Source: AAA044-D11 sp965268555 (GTDB lineage: Bacteria > Actinomycetota > Actinomycetes > Nanopelagicales > Nanopelagicaceae). Taken from it: 64,000 nucleotides of DNA. Below, one piece after another: positions 36,112 through 49,920 of the stretch. The position numbers were made by a program, and so were the translations under genes. Location of the stretch: NCBI GenBank assembly GCA_965268555.1, contig OZ254174.1, positions 620,001 through 684,000 of the forward strand. The letters run 5' to 3'. Every line of letters starts with the position of its first letter. The stretch's first letter is position 1. The notes under the pieces are model-generated. The model ran no database searches. It saw nothing but the letters and a program-made list of their open reading frames with translations, and was not told the origin of the DNA.

Positions 36112-37134
36112 ATGAAAATCGGCGTTGTAGGCGCAAGCGGGTATGCAGGTGGAGAGCTCCTGCGAATCCTTGCGGGCCATCCAAAATTTGAAGTGGTGTA
36201 TGCAAGTGCGGGTTCTAACGCCGGCGAAGAGATTACTTCGATACATCCGCAATTACTTTCATATTCGCGTCAGAAATTTGCAGCCACAGAGATCCTTGAA
36301 ATCAATAAGTGTGAACTAGTTTTCTTAGCACTTCCGCATGGTGAATCTGCGGGCCTGATTTCTAAAATATCTGCTGGCGTGAAGGTAGTAGATTTAGGAG
36401 CGGACTTCAGATTAGAAGATAAGAAAGCATGGGATAAGTATTACTCCGGAACCTATGCTGGAAAATTTACCTACGGCTTGCCTGAAGTTAACAATAATTT
36501 CTCAAAAATAGCTGAAGCGACTCGAGTAGCTAATCCAGGCTGCTATGCGACAGCAATTATCTTAGGTAGCGCGCCAGCGATTGCCTCAGAAATTGCAGAA
36601 CCAAGTAATTTTATTGCTGTTGCAGCAAGTGGAACTACTGGCGCCGGAAGAAATGCAAAGATAAATCTATCGGCGAGTGAAGTAGTTAATAATCTAAGCT
36701 CTTACAAATTTGGGGGAGTTCATCAGCACACTCCTGAGATCGAAGAGAACTTAGCGCAAATCAATGGAGCCAATGTTAAATTCTCATTTACACCAATTTT
36801 GGCACCCATGCCAAGAGGAATTCTTGCGACTGTCAGTTCGCAACTGATTCAAAAGATCTCAACAGCCCAAGCCCATAAGATTTATTCAGATTACTATTCG
36901 AAATCTTTATTTGTGAAAGTTTTACCAACGGGTGAAATGCCGCAAACCTCAATGACAATCGGAACCAATTACGCAGTGATGCAGCTTGCGGTTGATGAAC
37001 ATGCAAACAGGTTAGTTGTCTCTATTGCGATTGATAATTTGGGTAAGGGTGCTGCAGGGCAAGCAATCCAGAATGCAAATTTAATGTGTACCTTTCCGGA
37101 AGATTCCGGTTTAAATCAGTTAGCGACTAAATAG
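36112..37134 (+). CDS. argC: N-acetyl-gamma-glutamyl-phosphate reductase
   Basis: ArgC reduces N-acetylglutamyl phosphate with NADPH to the semialdehyde in arginine synthesis. The N-terminal GASGYAGGELLR (residues 8-19) binds NADPH and the catalytic cysteine is in ANPGCYATA (near residue 144). 340 residues, complete. First gene of argC-B-D-R-H-tyrS. Its TAG overlaps the GTG of argB; argJ, which normally lies here, is absent. Confidence 0.97.
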   Translation: MKIGVVGASGYAGGELLRILAGHPKFEVVYASAGSNAGEEITSIHPQLLSYSRQKFAATEILEINKCELVFLALPHGESAGLISKISAGVKVVDLGADFRLEDKKAWDKYYSGTYAGKFTYGLPEVNNNFSKIAEATRVANPGCYATAIILGSAPAIASEIAEPSNFIAVAASGTTGAGRNAKINLSASEVVNNLSSYKFGGVHQHTPEIEENLAQINGANVKFSFTPILAPMPRGILATVSSQLIQKISTAQAHKIYSDYYSKSLFVKVLPTGEMPQTSMTIGTNYAVMQLAVDEHANRLVVSIAIDNLGKGAAGQAIQNANLMCTFPEDSGLNQLATK

Positions 37135-37904
37135 TGATTCTCTTTAAATATGGCGGTCACGCTATTGGCGATGGCGAAGGAGTTGATCCGACCCTGAAAG
37201 TTCTGGCAAAGTTGATCAAATCGGGAGAGCAAATCGTTATCGTCCACGGCGGCGGTCCTGCAATTAATAGAGAGCTCGAAGTTCACGGCGTAAAGAGCGA
37301 GATAATTGGCGGGTTGCGGAAAACCACGCCGGAAGTCTTTGAAGTAGTTCAGAGAACTCTTTGTGGTGAAGTTCTAAGAAACTTAGTAAACCAACTAATT
37401 GCGTTGGATATTAATGCCATAGGAATCACAGCAGGAGATGGTGAATTAACGAGAGCAAAGATCGCCAACCCTGATTTAGGTTTAGTTGGAGAACTTATCG
37501 CCACGAACCCTAAATTTCTCCAGGCTTTGTTGGAATCTGGCATGACACCAGTGATTTCGCCAATATCTATAACGCCCGATGGTGTTGCATTGAATATGAA
37601 TGCCGATCTCGTCGCTGGCGCAATCGGTGGCGCACTTGAGGCAGATAACGTTCTCTTTGCTACTGATGTTTCAGGAATTTATCGGAATTGGCCTGATCAG
37701 GAATCTTTCATCGCGGAAATCTCGGTCGCAGAATTGATCGCAATCGCTAAAGATTTTCAGGGTGGAATGATTCCGAAAGCTGCGGCCGCTGTAAATGCTA
37801 TTTCCGCCGGAGCCAGTTCGGCCCGCATTTTTGATGGGCGTGATGCGGGAAATATAGAGCCAGCAATCGCCGGGAAAATTGGAACGCTGGTGGTTCCTAA
37901 GTGA
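37134..37904 (+). CDS. argB: Acetylglutamate kinase
   Basis: ArgB phosphorylates N-acetylglutamate and is usually the arginine-feedback step. It is an amino-acid kinase fold: KYGGHA (residues 5-10), IVHGGGPAINREL and NMNADLVAGAIGGAL. At 256 residues it lacks the long N-terminal helix that many arginine-sensitive ArgB enzymes carry, so allosteric control may be weak; that is an inference. The GTG start shares a base with the argC stop. Confidence 0.93.
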   Translation: MILFKYGGHAIGDGEGVDPTLKVLAKLIKSGEQIVIVHGGGPAINRELEVHGVKSEIIGGLRKTTPEVFEVVQRTLCGEVLRNLVNQLIALDINAIGITAGDGELTRAKIANPDLGLVGELIATNPKFLQALLESGMTPVISPISITPDGVALNMNADLVAGAIGGALEADNVLFATDVSGIYRNWPDQESFIAEISVAELIAIAKDFQGGMIPKAAAAVNAISAGASSARIFDGRDAGNIEPAIAGKIGTLVVPK

Positions 37905-39076
37905 GCAAGAATTCAATCGCACAGTCACGCTGGCAGAGCGCACTTCAGAATAATTATGGCGTGCCCGAAGTTTCATTAGTGAAAGGCAGGGGCGCCCAAG
38001 TTTGGGATGCAGACGGTAAGGAATATTTAGATTTCCTAGGTGGGATTGCTACAAACATTTTGGGACATGCCCATCCCATTCTCGTCGATGCTATTTCCGC
38101 CCAGGCTAATGAACTTAGCCATGTAAGCAATTTGTATTCGCATCCTCGTGTTCTCGAATTAGCAGAGAAACTGGTTCAACTAACAGGCAGAATTGATTCA
38201 AAAGTATTCTTTGCGAACTCTGGCGCTGAAGCGAACGAGGCGGCAATTAAATTATCAAGGCTGACTGGACGTAAAAAGATCATCTCGACTTTAGGGTCAT
38301 TTCACGGTCGCACTATTGGCGCCCTCTCTATAACAGGCCAAATTTCTAAACGTAAGGCCTTTCTACCTTTGCTTAGCGATGTGAAGTTCATTGCCTACAA
38401 CGATATTGCTGCCGCAAAGAAGGTGATTCGCAAAAAAGTAGCGATGATTATTGTTGAACCGATACAGGGCGAAAATGGTGTGGTGGTTCCAGACCTTGGC
38501 TATCTAAAAGAGCTACGGTCATTAACAACCAAGCATGGGGTTCTACTCGCCTTTGATTGCGTGCAAACTGGAATGGGTCGAACCGGACAGTGGTTCGGAT
38601 ATGAAAATGAAAATATTGTGCCTGACATTATTACGCTAGCTAAAGGTTTAGGTGGTGGGTTACCTCTCGGCGCAATGATTGCAATTGGAGACTGCGCCAC
38701 ACTATTCGAACCAGGTTCCCATGGAAGTACTTTTGGGGGAAGCCCCATAGCTTGTGCTTCAGCTTTAGCTTCAATCAAGTTTTTGGAAGATGAAAAGATT
38801 TTAGAACGTGTGAAACAGATCGAACTTTCTTTGAAGCTAGAAATTTCGAAAAATCCGATCGTCGAAACTGTCAGGGGTTCAGGGCTATTAATAGGAATAG
38901 TTTTGAAAGAACCGATTGCCAAGAAATATGTAGGTGATCTACAAAAACTAGGAATTCTGGCAAATGCGACATCGGAAAACGTAATTCGAATCGCACCGCC
39001 ACTTATTGTTTCGGATATTCAAGTTGGTTATTTCATTGAAACTTTCAGAAAGGTAGCCCTCACTTATGAACGTTAA
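37901..39076 (+). CDS. argD: Acetylornithine aminotransferase
   Basis: ArgD is a class III PLP aminotransferase converting N-acetylglutamate semialdehyde to N-acetylornithine. Present are FANSGAEANEAAIKL, GSFHGRT, the cofactor aspartate in AFDCVQTGMGRTG and the PLP lysine in ITLAKGLGGGLPLGA. 391 residues. GTG start overlaps argB by 4 bp; its end overlaps argR by 11 bp. The usual next gene argF is absent. Confidence 0.95.
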   Translation: MSKNSIAQSRWQSALQNNYGVPEVSLVKGRGAQVWDADGKEYLDFLGGIATNILGHAHPILVDAISAQANELSHVSNLYSHPRVLELAEKLVQLTGRIDSKVFFANSGAEANEAAIKLSRLTGRKKIISTLGSFHGRTIGALSITGQISKRKAFLPLLSDVKFIAYNDIAAAKKVIRKKVAMIIVEPIQGENGVVVPDLGYLKELRSLTTKHGVLLAFDCVQTGMGRTGQWFGYENENIVPDIITLAKGLGGGLPLGAMIAIGDCATLFEPGSHGSTFGGSPIACASALASIKFLEDEKILERVKQIELSLKLEISKNPIVETVRGSGLLIGIVLKEPIAKKYVGDLQKLGILANATSENVIRIAPPLIVSDIQVGYFIETFRKVALTYER

Positions 39077-39554
39077 AACGGCGCTGAGTTCGAATCAGAG
39101 GAGAGCTGTAATTGCGAAATTGATTAGACAAGGGGGCGTTGAATCGCAGGTACATCTGGTGAAATTGCTTTCGCGAGAAGGTGTCAAAGTTACTCAAGCA
39201 ACTGCAAGTCGCGATCTTGAGGATTTAGGTGCAACCCGTGTTCGTGACGCTAATGGTGAATTTCAGTATGTAATTCCCGAAGAGTCCAGCGCTAAAAGTA
39301 GTTCAGCTGCGAACTTAATTTTGAGTGTTACTGCTAGTGGGAATTTAGCAGTGGTTCGCACGCCACCAGGTGGCGCGCAGTTGTTGGCTAGTGCCATTGA
39401 CCGGAATTCTTTAAATGGCGCAATCAAGAGCGCTATTGGAACGATTGCTGGAGATGACACTGTTCTCGTAGTTTCCAAAACCGCAAATGGTGGCGGGGAG
39501 CTCGCAAAATCGATAATGAATTACGCAGCATCAACAAAGGGAAAGAGGAAGTAG
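39066..39554 (+). CDS. argR: Arginine repressor ArgR
   Basis: ArgR is a hexameric, arginine-dependent repressor. A winged HTH (about residues 5-70, with TQATASRDLEDLGATRVR) is followed by an oligomerisation and arginine-binding domain including TIAGDDTVLVV. 162 residues. It lies inside the operon it probably controls through the boxes before argC. Confidence 0.95.
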   Translation: MNVKTALSSNQRRAVIAKLIRQGGVESQVHLVKLLSREGVKVTQATASRDLEDLGATRVRDANGEFQYVIPEESSAKSSSAANLILSVTASGNLAVVRTPPGGAQLLASAIDRNSLNGAIKSAIGTIAGDDTVLVVSKTANGGGELAKSIMNYAASTKGKRK

Positions 39555-40982
39555 ATGGCGCTTTGGGGTGGAAGATTTTCGAGCGAACCCGCAGATTCTG
39601 TTGCAGCGCTTTCGCGCAGCGTTGATTTTGATTGGCGACTTGCACCTTATGACATCAGGGTAAATCTAGCCCACTTAGATGGCTTGGTTGCTTCTGGAGT
39701 TATCGCATCAGGCAATGGTGAAGTTATCCGGGCAGGTTTAAAAGCACTCAGTACCGAGATTATCGCGGGTAAATTTACCTATAACGATTCAGATGAAGAT
39801 GTTCACAGCGCAATAGAGCGCGGGCTTATCGCAAAGATAGGTGCAATTGGTGGGGCGCTTAGAGCGGGACGCTCTCGTAATGATTTGGTCGTAACCGATT
39901 TCAAACTTTATTTGATTGATCATTTATTGGAAGTAGCTTCTTTAACGACTGACCTTGTTTCGGCATTCAATCAACAAAGTGCGGCGCTAGTTGAAGTTAT
40001 TGCACCAGGGTTTACGCATCTCCAACATGCACAGCCAATAGTTTTCGGTCATGAACTGGCCAAACATTCCCAGGCACTGCTTCGCGATGTGGATCGCATA
40101 GGGGATTGGTTAGTTAGAAATAACTTTTCACCTCTGGGTTCTGGCGCTTTGGCTGGCAGTGGACTGCAACCAAATCCAGAATCGAGCGCAGATACTTTAG
40201 GTTTCGATGGAGTTTTAGCAAACAGTATCGATGCAGTGAGTGATCGTGATTTCGCGGCCGAGGCCCTCTTTATTATGGCGATGCTTGGGGTTCACCTTTC
40301 GCGTATTGGTGAGGAATTTACGATTTGGAGCACAACCGAATTCAAGTGGGTAGTAATCGATGATGCCTATTCAACCGGTTCTTCGATAATGCCGCAGAAG
40401 AAGAATCCAGATATTGCAGAACTCGCTAGAGGTAAGAGTGGACGTTTGATCGGAAACTTAACGGCGCTACTTGTGGTTCTAAAAGGTTTGCCTTTCGCAT
40501 ACAACAGAGATTTACAAGAAGATAAAGAACCGATATTTGATTCTGTCGAGACACTTTTAGTTTTATTGCCGGCACTTACCGGCATGGTTAAAACTGCAAA
40601 GTTCAACAGTGCACATATTTCAAGTGGCGCACATTCGGGATACGCACTAGCGACCGAAATTGCAGATTATTTGGCCAAGAAGTCTGTTCCATTCGCCCAA
40701 GCACATGAGGTAGCAGGGGAATGCGTGCGGTTATGTGAAAGCGCTGGCATCGAGCTTCATGAATTATCGGATGATCAACTTAAAGCCATTCATCCAGAGT
40801 TAAAATCTGATTTGAAAGAGTTCTTGACGACGCAAGGAGCGGTGGCATCTCGCACGTCATCTCTTGGAACTTCTATCTCTAGCGTTACGAAGCAGATTGC
40901 CGCTCTGGAGAATGCCACGAAGGAAGCGAAGAGCTGGATATCCAACGAGGTTGAACGCTTTTCGGGCATGATGAAGCCATGA
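39555..40982 (+). CDS. argH: Argininosuccinate lyase
   Basis: ArgH splits argininosuccinate into arginine and fumarate. The fumarase-superfamily signature is GSSIMPQKKNPD (near residue 277), with THLQHAQP and RAGRSRNDLV further upstream. 475 residues. It starts on the base after the argR stop. argG, which normally precedes it, is not here. Confidence 0.97.
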   Translation: MALWGGRFSSEPADSVAALSRSVDFDWRLAPYDIRVNLAHLDGLVASGVIASGNGEVIRAGLKALSTEIIAGKFTYNDSDEDVHSAIERGLIAKIGAIGGALRAGRSRNDLVVTDFKLYLIDHLLEVASLTTDLVSAFNQQSAALVEVIAPGFTHLQHAQPIVFGHELAKHSQALLRDVDRIGDWLVRNNFSPLGSGALAGSGLQPNPESSADTLGFDGVLANSIDAVSDRDFAAEALFIMAMLGVHLSRIGEEFTIWSTTEFKWVVIDDAYSTGSSIMPQKKNPDIAELARGKSGRLIGNLTALLVVLKGLPFAYNRDLQEDKEPIFDSVETLLVLLPALTGMVKTAKFNSAHISSGAHSGYALATEIADYLAKKSVPFAQAHEVAGECVRLCESAGIELHELSDDQLKAIHPELKSDLKEFLTTQGAVASRTSSLGTSISSVTKQIAALENATKEAKSWISNEVERFSGMMKP

Positions 40983-42253
40983 GTTTGGAACTTTTTGCTG
41001 ATTTAGAGTGGCGTGGGTTGGTTGCACAAACGACTGATCGAGAAGCGCTCACCAAGGAATTAAGTTCGGCTCCCGTAAAGTTTTATATTGGTTTTGATCC
41101 AACGGCGCCAAGTTTGCATGTTGGAAATTTGGTGGTAATTCTCGTTATGCGTCGTTTTCAATTGGCGGGACATCTGCCTATTGCACTCGTTGGTGGCGCG
41201 ACTGGTTTGGTTGGTGATCCAAGTGGGCGCAATGAGGAGCGCACACTAAACGATGAATCAGTGGTTGAAGAGTGGGTTGAAAACATTCGTAAACAGCTTG
41301 CTAAATTCTTAGATTTTGATTCGAAAAAGAATGCAGCAGTAATGGCTAACAACCTAGATTGGACTAAACCGGTATCTGCCCTGGAATTTCTCCGTGATAT
41401 CGGAAAACATTTCAGTGTAAATCAAATGCTTGCAAAAGATTCGGTCTCATCACGCCTAGAAAGTGGTGGAATTTCTTACACAGAATTTTCGTATCAGGTC
41501 CTTCAAGCGTTTGATTATCTAGAGTTGTATCGTCGCGATAATTGCAAACTTCAACTTGGCGGATCTGATCAATGGGGCAATATTGTCGCTGGTTTAGATC
41601 TAATTCGTAAGGTCGAAGGTGGTTCGGCTCATGCTTTCACGATTCCATTAATGGCTAAATCAGATGGAAGTAAATTCGGTAAGACTGCCGGTGGTTCTGT
41701 CTGGCTCGATTCCGAAATGACTTCACCATATGCTTTCTATCAATTCTGGATTAACACTGAAGACGCTGATGTAGAGAAATATCTCAAGGTTTTTTCATTT
41801 AAGGACCGCACCGAAATTGAAAGATTAATAGAGACTGTTAAGACAAATCCTGGCGCACGTGAAGCACAACGTGAACTCGCACGAGAGTTAACGACGATGG
41901 TTCATGGTCTTAACGAATGTGAAAAGGTTGAAGCGGCATCGAAAGCGTTATTTGGTCAAGGTGAATTGAATGAGTTGGATGAAAAAACTTTGGCAGCTGC
42001 ACTTTCGCAATTGCCTAAAACCTCTATAGCTAAAGGTGAAGCTTTCCCTTCATGGGTAGATTTGTTAACTGCTACCGGAGTTGTTGATTCTAAATCTGCC
42101 GCACGAAGAATTGTTAAAGAGAACGGCGCATACTTAAATAACGAGAAAATTTCTGGAGAAGATTTTGCGCCAACTGCGGCGAATTTGATTCATGGTCGCT
42201 TCTTGGTTCTGCGCAAAGGAAAACGCGATCTCGCTTCGGTAGAAGTCCTCTAA
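40979..42253 (+). CDS. tyrS: Tyrosine-tRNA ligase
   Basis: Class I synthetase charging tRNA-Tyr. The HIGH-like motif is HVGN (in PTAPSLHVGNLV, about residues 39-50), the KMSKS-like loop is KFGKT, and a C-terminal S4 RNA-binding domain is present (about 355-424). Start overlaps the argH stop by 4 bp, so it is translated with the arg operon; the argH-tyrS neighbourhood is common in Actinobacteria. Confidence 0.96.
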   Translation: MSLELFADLEWRGLVAQTTDREALTKELSSAPVKFYIGFDPTAPSLHVGNLVVILVMRRFQLAGHLPIALVGGATGLVGDPSGRNEERTLNDESVVEEWVENIRKQLAKFLDFDSKKNAAVMANNLDWTKPVSALEFLRDIGKHFSVNQMLAKDSVSSRLESGGISYTEFSYQVLQAFDYLELYRRDNCKLQLGGSDQWGNIVAGLDLIRKVEGGSAHAFTIPLMAKSDGSKFGKTAGGSVWLDSEMTSPYAFYQFWINTEDADVEKYLKVFSFKDRTEIERLIETVKTNPGAREAQRELARELTTMVHGLNECEKVEAASKALFGQGELNELDEKTLAAALSQLPKTSIAKGEAFPSWVDLLTATGVVDSKSAARRIVKENGAYLNNEKISGEDFAPTAANLIHGRFLVLRKGKRDLASVEVL

Positions 42254-42308
42254 ATCCAAAAGATTGATTCATTGCTAAGCGATTGCGCAAAGATTAAGTT
42301 CTAGTTTT

Positions 42309-42329
42309 GAGCGCAAATTTGGCGCTTTT
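42309..42329 (+). terminator. Weak candidate terminator after tyrS
   Basis: AGCGC (42310-42314) pairs with GCGCT (42322-42326), followed by TTTTC. The 5-bp stem is short, so termination may be partial. Confidence 0.35.
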
Positions 42330-42389
42330 CTAGGTGATTAACCTCGCAGTGAAAATGACCGATTTTGACCCGTTTCTTGGGATCCGAAT

Positions 42390-42418
42390 TTGACCCTAGG
42401 CAGGGCATCGGCTATCTT
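42390..42418 (+). promoter_or_regulatory. rrn operon promoter
   Basis: TTGACC (42390-42395), 17-bp spacer, TATCTT (42413-42418): the best consensus promoter in the 566-bp region before 16S. A second TTGACC at 42365-42370 has no good -10 at proper distance. Predicted start near 42425 gives a leader of about 395 nt. Confidence 0.7.
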
Positions 42419-42424
42419 TACCCC

Positions 42425-42819
42425 TCGCTTGCGAATTGGACGAAAAACCCTTTAAAACCGGGGTAGATAAGGCCAAGCAACGATAAGTATTTCCAAGCTC
42501 TATGAAGGACCTACCGGATTTGCTCTTCCGTGTGCCTTCCACTAGGTTTGGCGGTCTGCCCTGCAATCGGTGAGAAATCGCCGTGCCCGGTGTGCATTCG
42601 TACCTTGAGAACTCAACAACGTGCAAAAAATCAATGCCAATCGGCATATATTGGCCTGTTCCTGTTTACAGGAGCGGAAAAAATATGCCAAATTCCTTTG
42701 TATTTCCATGACTTCGGAGCCCCTCAAAAGGCGACGGATATTGGGTACAGAAACAAAAACAATTGGTAAAAATGAAATAGCTATAAACGCTAGTTTCGTT
42801 TTTTTGCCAGATCACAACT
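42425..42819 (+). other. rrn leader with antitermination-like repeat and 16S processing strand
   Basis: The leader has no believable gene. It holds CGTACCTTGAGAACT at 42599-42613, repeated exactly before the 23S gene, then CAACAACGTGC at 42614-42624, which pairs with 44468-44478 beyond the 16S 3' end to form the RNase III-type processing stem. Small hairpins follow, including CCTG-TTTA-CAGG near 42663. Confidence 0.65.
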
Positions 42820-47722
<4,903 letters not shown>

Positions 47723-47872
47723 TTTTTAATTAACTTTAAGTTGATTAAATGCATCGCGTTCACTGTGTGGTTCCCGAGCTACGGTCGGGAACTGTTAAAT
47801 TTCTTACGGCTATAATTTATTTTATGAATTATTAGTTGGATAGAAATGCAACTGACTGATAACTCAATAGAG
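47723..47872 (+). other. 23S-5S spacer with 23S processing strand
   Basis: The stretch 47754-47773 pairs with 44579-44598 across the 23S gene with only one or two mismatches or wobbles, an RNase III-type stem. It is followed by an 8-bp hairpin (47770-47777 with 47785-47792). The rest is AT-rich with no gene. Confidence 0.7.
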
Positions 47873-47989
47873 TTTCGGCGGCCATAGCGAGAGGGAAACG
47901 CCCGGTCCCATTCCGAACCCGGAAGCTAAGCCTCTCAGCGTCAATGGTACTGCAAGGGGGACCTTGTGGGAGAGTAGATCGCCGCCGGA
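47873..47989 (+). rRNA. rrf: 5S ribosomal RNA
   Basis: About 117 nt. It begins TTTCGGCGGCCATAGCGAGAGG, and the terminal helix pairs CGGCGG with CCGCCG at the 3' end. The CCCATTCCGAACCCGGAAG loop is canonical. Confidence 0.95.
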
Positions 47990-47998
47990 CATCATTAT

Positions 47999-48045
47999 AA
48001 AAAGGAGCTAATCCTTAACTTCGGTTAATGGATAGCTCCTTTTTT
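47999..48045 (+). terminator. rrn operon terminator
   Basis: A long bulged stem: AGGAGCT with AGCTCCT at the base, then ATCC with GGAT and TTAAC with GTTAA, closed by a UUCG loop at 48020-48023 and followed by TTTTTT. Confidence 0.93.
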
Positions 48046-48153
48046 ATTTGCGGGGATATTTTTCCAAAATATTTTGAGGATTGCATGCACAACTATCATC
48101 TGTCAACAACAAAAGGAATTTAGCTTACGAGATAAATATTTATTCTTGATAAT

Positions 48154-48591
48154 TTGCTCAACCTTGAAGATATCTTCGGTTTAAGCAGAAAAGAGTTTGC
48201 GTTGGCGAATCCAAAAAATCCAAAAAATGTTACTGCGAAAAAAGCACTGACTAAAGTTAAAGTAAAACCTATCCCGTCCCATCAACCCGTTAACGAAGTA
48301 TTTCTCGTTGGAAGAGTAACGAGTTTGGCTATCGAGAAGTTGCTTCCGAGTGGAGATCGAGTAGTCGAATTTCGCGTTGTTATTGGTAGGGATAAATCCC
48401 GTGGAACTAAGAAGGAAGTAGATTCCTTGGATATTGCAGCCTGGAGTTCAAAGGCCCGTAAAGCTGCGCTAGCTGTGAAAATTGATACCTGGGTTCAAGT
48501 TACAGGCTCAGTTCGGCGACGTTTCTGGCGCGCACCAAGTGGTCTTGCAAGTCGTTGGCAGGTCGAAGCAAGCGAGGTAGTTCGACTTTAG
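48154..48591 (+). CDS. Single-stranded DNA-binding (SSB-like) protein
   Basis: An OB-fold protein of the SSB family, 145 residues at most. The core NEVFLVGRVTSLA through VQVTGSVRRRFWR (about residues 47-127) has the SSB strand pattern, with DSLDIAAWSSKARKAAL as the loop and helix. It lacks the acidic DDDIPF-type tail that recruits partners, so it is probably a secondary SSB, not the replicative one. The TTG start is uncertain; TATTCT lies 7 nt before it. The N-terminal 40 residues are Lys-rich and may be partly untranslated. Confidence 0.72.
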   Translation: MLNLEDIFGLSRKEFALANPKNPKNVTAKKALTKVKVKPIPSHQPVNEVFLVGRVTSLAIEKLLPSGDRVVEFRVVIGRDKSRGTKKEVDSLDIAAWSSKARKAALAVKIDTWVQVTGSVRRRFWRAPSGLASRWQVEASEVVRL

Positions 48592-48592
48592 A

Positions 48593-48598
48593 TACGGT
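48593..48598 (+). promoter_or_regulatory. -10 element of a leaderless promoter for the coiled-coil gene
   Basis: TACGGT, then 6 nt, then ATG 48605, just after the stop codon of the SSB-like gene. No Shine-Dalgarno. Confidence 0.5.
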
Positions 48599-48604
48599 TA
48601 CGCC

Positions 48605-48970
48605 ATGGCCTCAGATTTGAATTCAATCTTAAGAAAGTACGTTGCCAATTTGGGCAAAAATGAGGAGGCGGTTGTTGAGCTCACTCGAAATTTGCGCAAT
48701 TGGGCTGTACAGAATGGTGAGGCTGTCAAAGAGCGAATTGAGACTCAGATAGATGAAGCGGCAGTGCGTATGGGTTTTGCAAAATCAAGTGAACTTGAGA
48801 ATTTGAATGCAAGAATAGTTGAGCTAGAGAATCGCTTGAAGAGTGAGAAGAGGGAAGGATCGAAAAAGATTGCTCCGGTGAAAGCCCCAAAGGCTAAGAG
48901 CGCTCCAAAATTGAAGAAATCAACTTCTGCTAAGAGAACAACTACACCGAAGAAAAAGGGTGCTAAATGA
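48605..48970 (+). CDS. Phasin-like coiled-coil protein with histone H1-like tail
   Basis: 121 residues, function unknown. Residues 1-80 are helical and charged, with a predicted coiled coil (SSELENLNARIVELENRLKS). Residues 82-121 are almost only Lys, Ala, Pro, Ser and Thr with repeats such as PKAKSAPK and TTPKKKGAK, resembling histone H1-like tails. DNA or RNA binding or polyphosphate association is possible. Its stop overlaps the next start (ATGA). Confidence 0.7.
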   Translation: MASDLNSILRKYVANLGKNEEAVVELTRNLRNWAVQNGEAVKERIETQIDEAAVRMGFAKSSELENLNARIVELENRLKSEKREGSKKIAPVKAPKAKSAPKLKKSTSAKRTTTPKKKGAK

Positions 48971-49122
48971 ATGAGATGAATGAATCCGCCAAGATAAATT
49001 TAGATGAGGTTAAAGAGCGGATTTCACAGATGTCGCAAAATCCTCTGGACACACATTCACAGGAGTTTGAAAAAATCCATGCTGATTTAGCACGCGCACT
49101 TTCGGAAATAGACGGTCTCTAG
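48967..49122 (+). CDS. Small conserved actinobacterial protein upstream of tlyA
   Basis: A 51-residue protein starting MNEMNESAK and ending FEKIHADLARALSEIDGL. Small proteins with a similar (V/I)H-x2-L-x2-AL-x2-(I/L)DG ending lie before tlyA in many Actinobacteria, which supports it as a real gene. It overlaps the preceding stop by ATGA and ends 9 nt before tlyA. Function unknown. Confidence 0.75.
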   Translation: MNEMNESAKINLDEVKERISQMSQNPLDTHSQEFEKIHADLARALSEIDGL

Positions 49123-49131
49123 GAAAATCAA

Positions 49132-49920
49132 TTGAAGACTCGACTCGATGCAGAACTCGTAAGACGAGGCTTGGCGAGGTCGCGTGATCATGCCGCTGAT
49201 TTGATTGAATCGCGTTCGGTATTGGTTACCGGAATACCTGCTTCAAAGCCTGCGACTCAAGTTGATGCGGAAACTTCGATAACAATACAAGGCGAGCGGA
49301 GTGATTTTGTTTCTAGAGGTGGGCATAAGTTAGCTGGCGCTCTTGATTCTTTTCCAGAGATTGTTGTTTCCGGAAAACGTGCACTCGATGCCGGCGCTTC
49401 AACTGGTGGTTTCACTGATGTTTTATTGAAACGAGATGTGCAAAGTGTTGTTGCGGTAGATGTTGGATACGGTCAGCTTGCATGGGAGTTGCGTAACGAT
49501 TCTCGAGTCACCATTCTCGATAGAACGAATGTACGACACCTTACGATCGAGCAAGTAGGTGAAAGTGTTGATCTAGTTGTTGCAGATCTATCGTTCATAT
49601 CCTTAACTTTAGTTTTGCCAGCTCTTGTTGCGGTTTCAAAGACTTCTGCTGATTTCCTCGTTATGGTTAAACCACAATTCGAAGTTGGGCGCGAGAAGTT
49701 GGGCGCGGGTGGAGTGGTTAGAGATAGTGGACTTCGCAAGACGGCTGTTCTCGAAGTAGCAGATTGCGCATACGATATGGGACTTGGCTGCAAGGGAGTG
49801 GTGGCGAGTTCGCTGCCTGGTCCATCAGGTAATGTCGAATTTTTCCTTTGGCTGCGACGCGGGGCATCTGAACTTTCAGAGATTGAATTGGATAAAGCAA
49901 TAGCGAAGGGACCACAGTGA
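49132..49920 (+). CDS. tlyA: TlyA-family rRNA 2'-O-methyltransferase
   Basis: TlyA methylates 16S C1409 and, in the two-target type, 23S C1920; loss gives capreomycin resistance in mycobacteria. An N-terminal S4 domain (about residues 1-60) precedes an FtsJ-type methyltransferase with SAM motif ALDAGASTGGFTDVLL and catalytic lysines. TTG start with AGGAAAA upstream. 262 residues. The next gene starts in its stop codon. Confidence 0.94.
   Translation: MKTRLDAELVRRGLARSRDHAADLIESRSVLVTGIPASKPATQVDAETSITIQGERSDFVSRGGHKLAGALDSFPEIVVSGKRALDAGASTGGFTDVLLKRDVQSVVAVDVGYGQLAWELRNDSRVTILDRTNVRHLTIEQVGESVDLVVADLSFISLTLVLPALVAVSKTSADFLVMVKPQFEVGREKLGAGGVVRDSGLRKTAVLEVADCAYDMGLGCKGVVASSLPGPSGNVEFFLWLRRGASELSEIELDKAIAKGPQ

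Noticed and set aside
42530..42769. 79-codon open frame in the rrn leader
   Set aside because: It lies in the transcribed rRNA leader, covers the 16S processing strand, has no ribosome binding site and its peptide resembles nothing I know.
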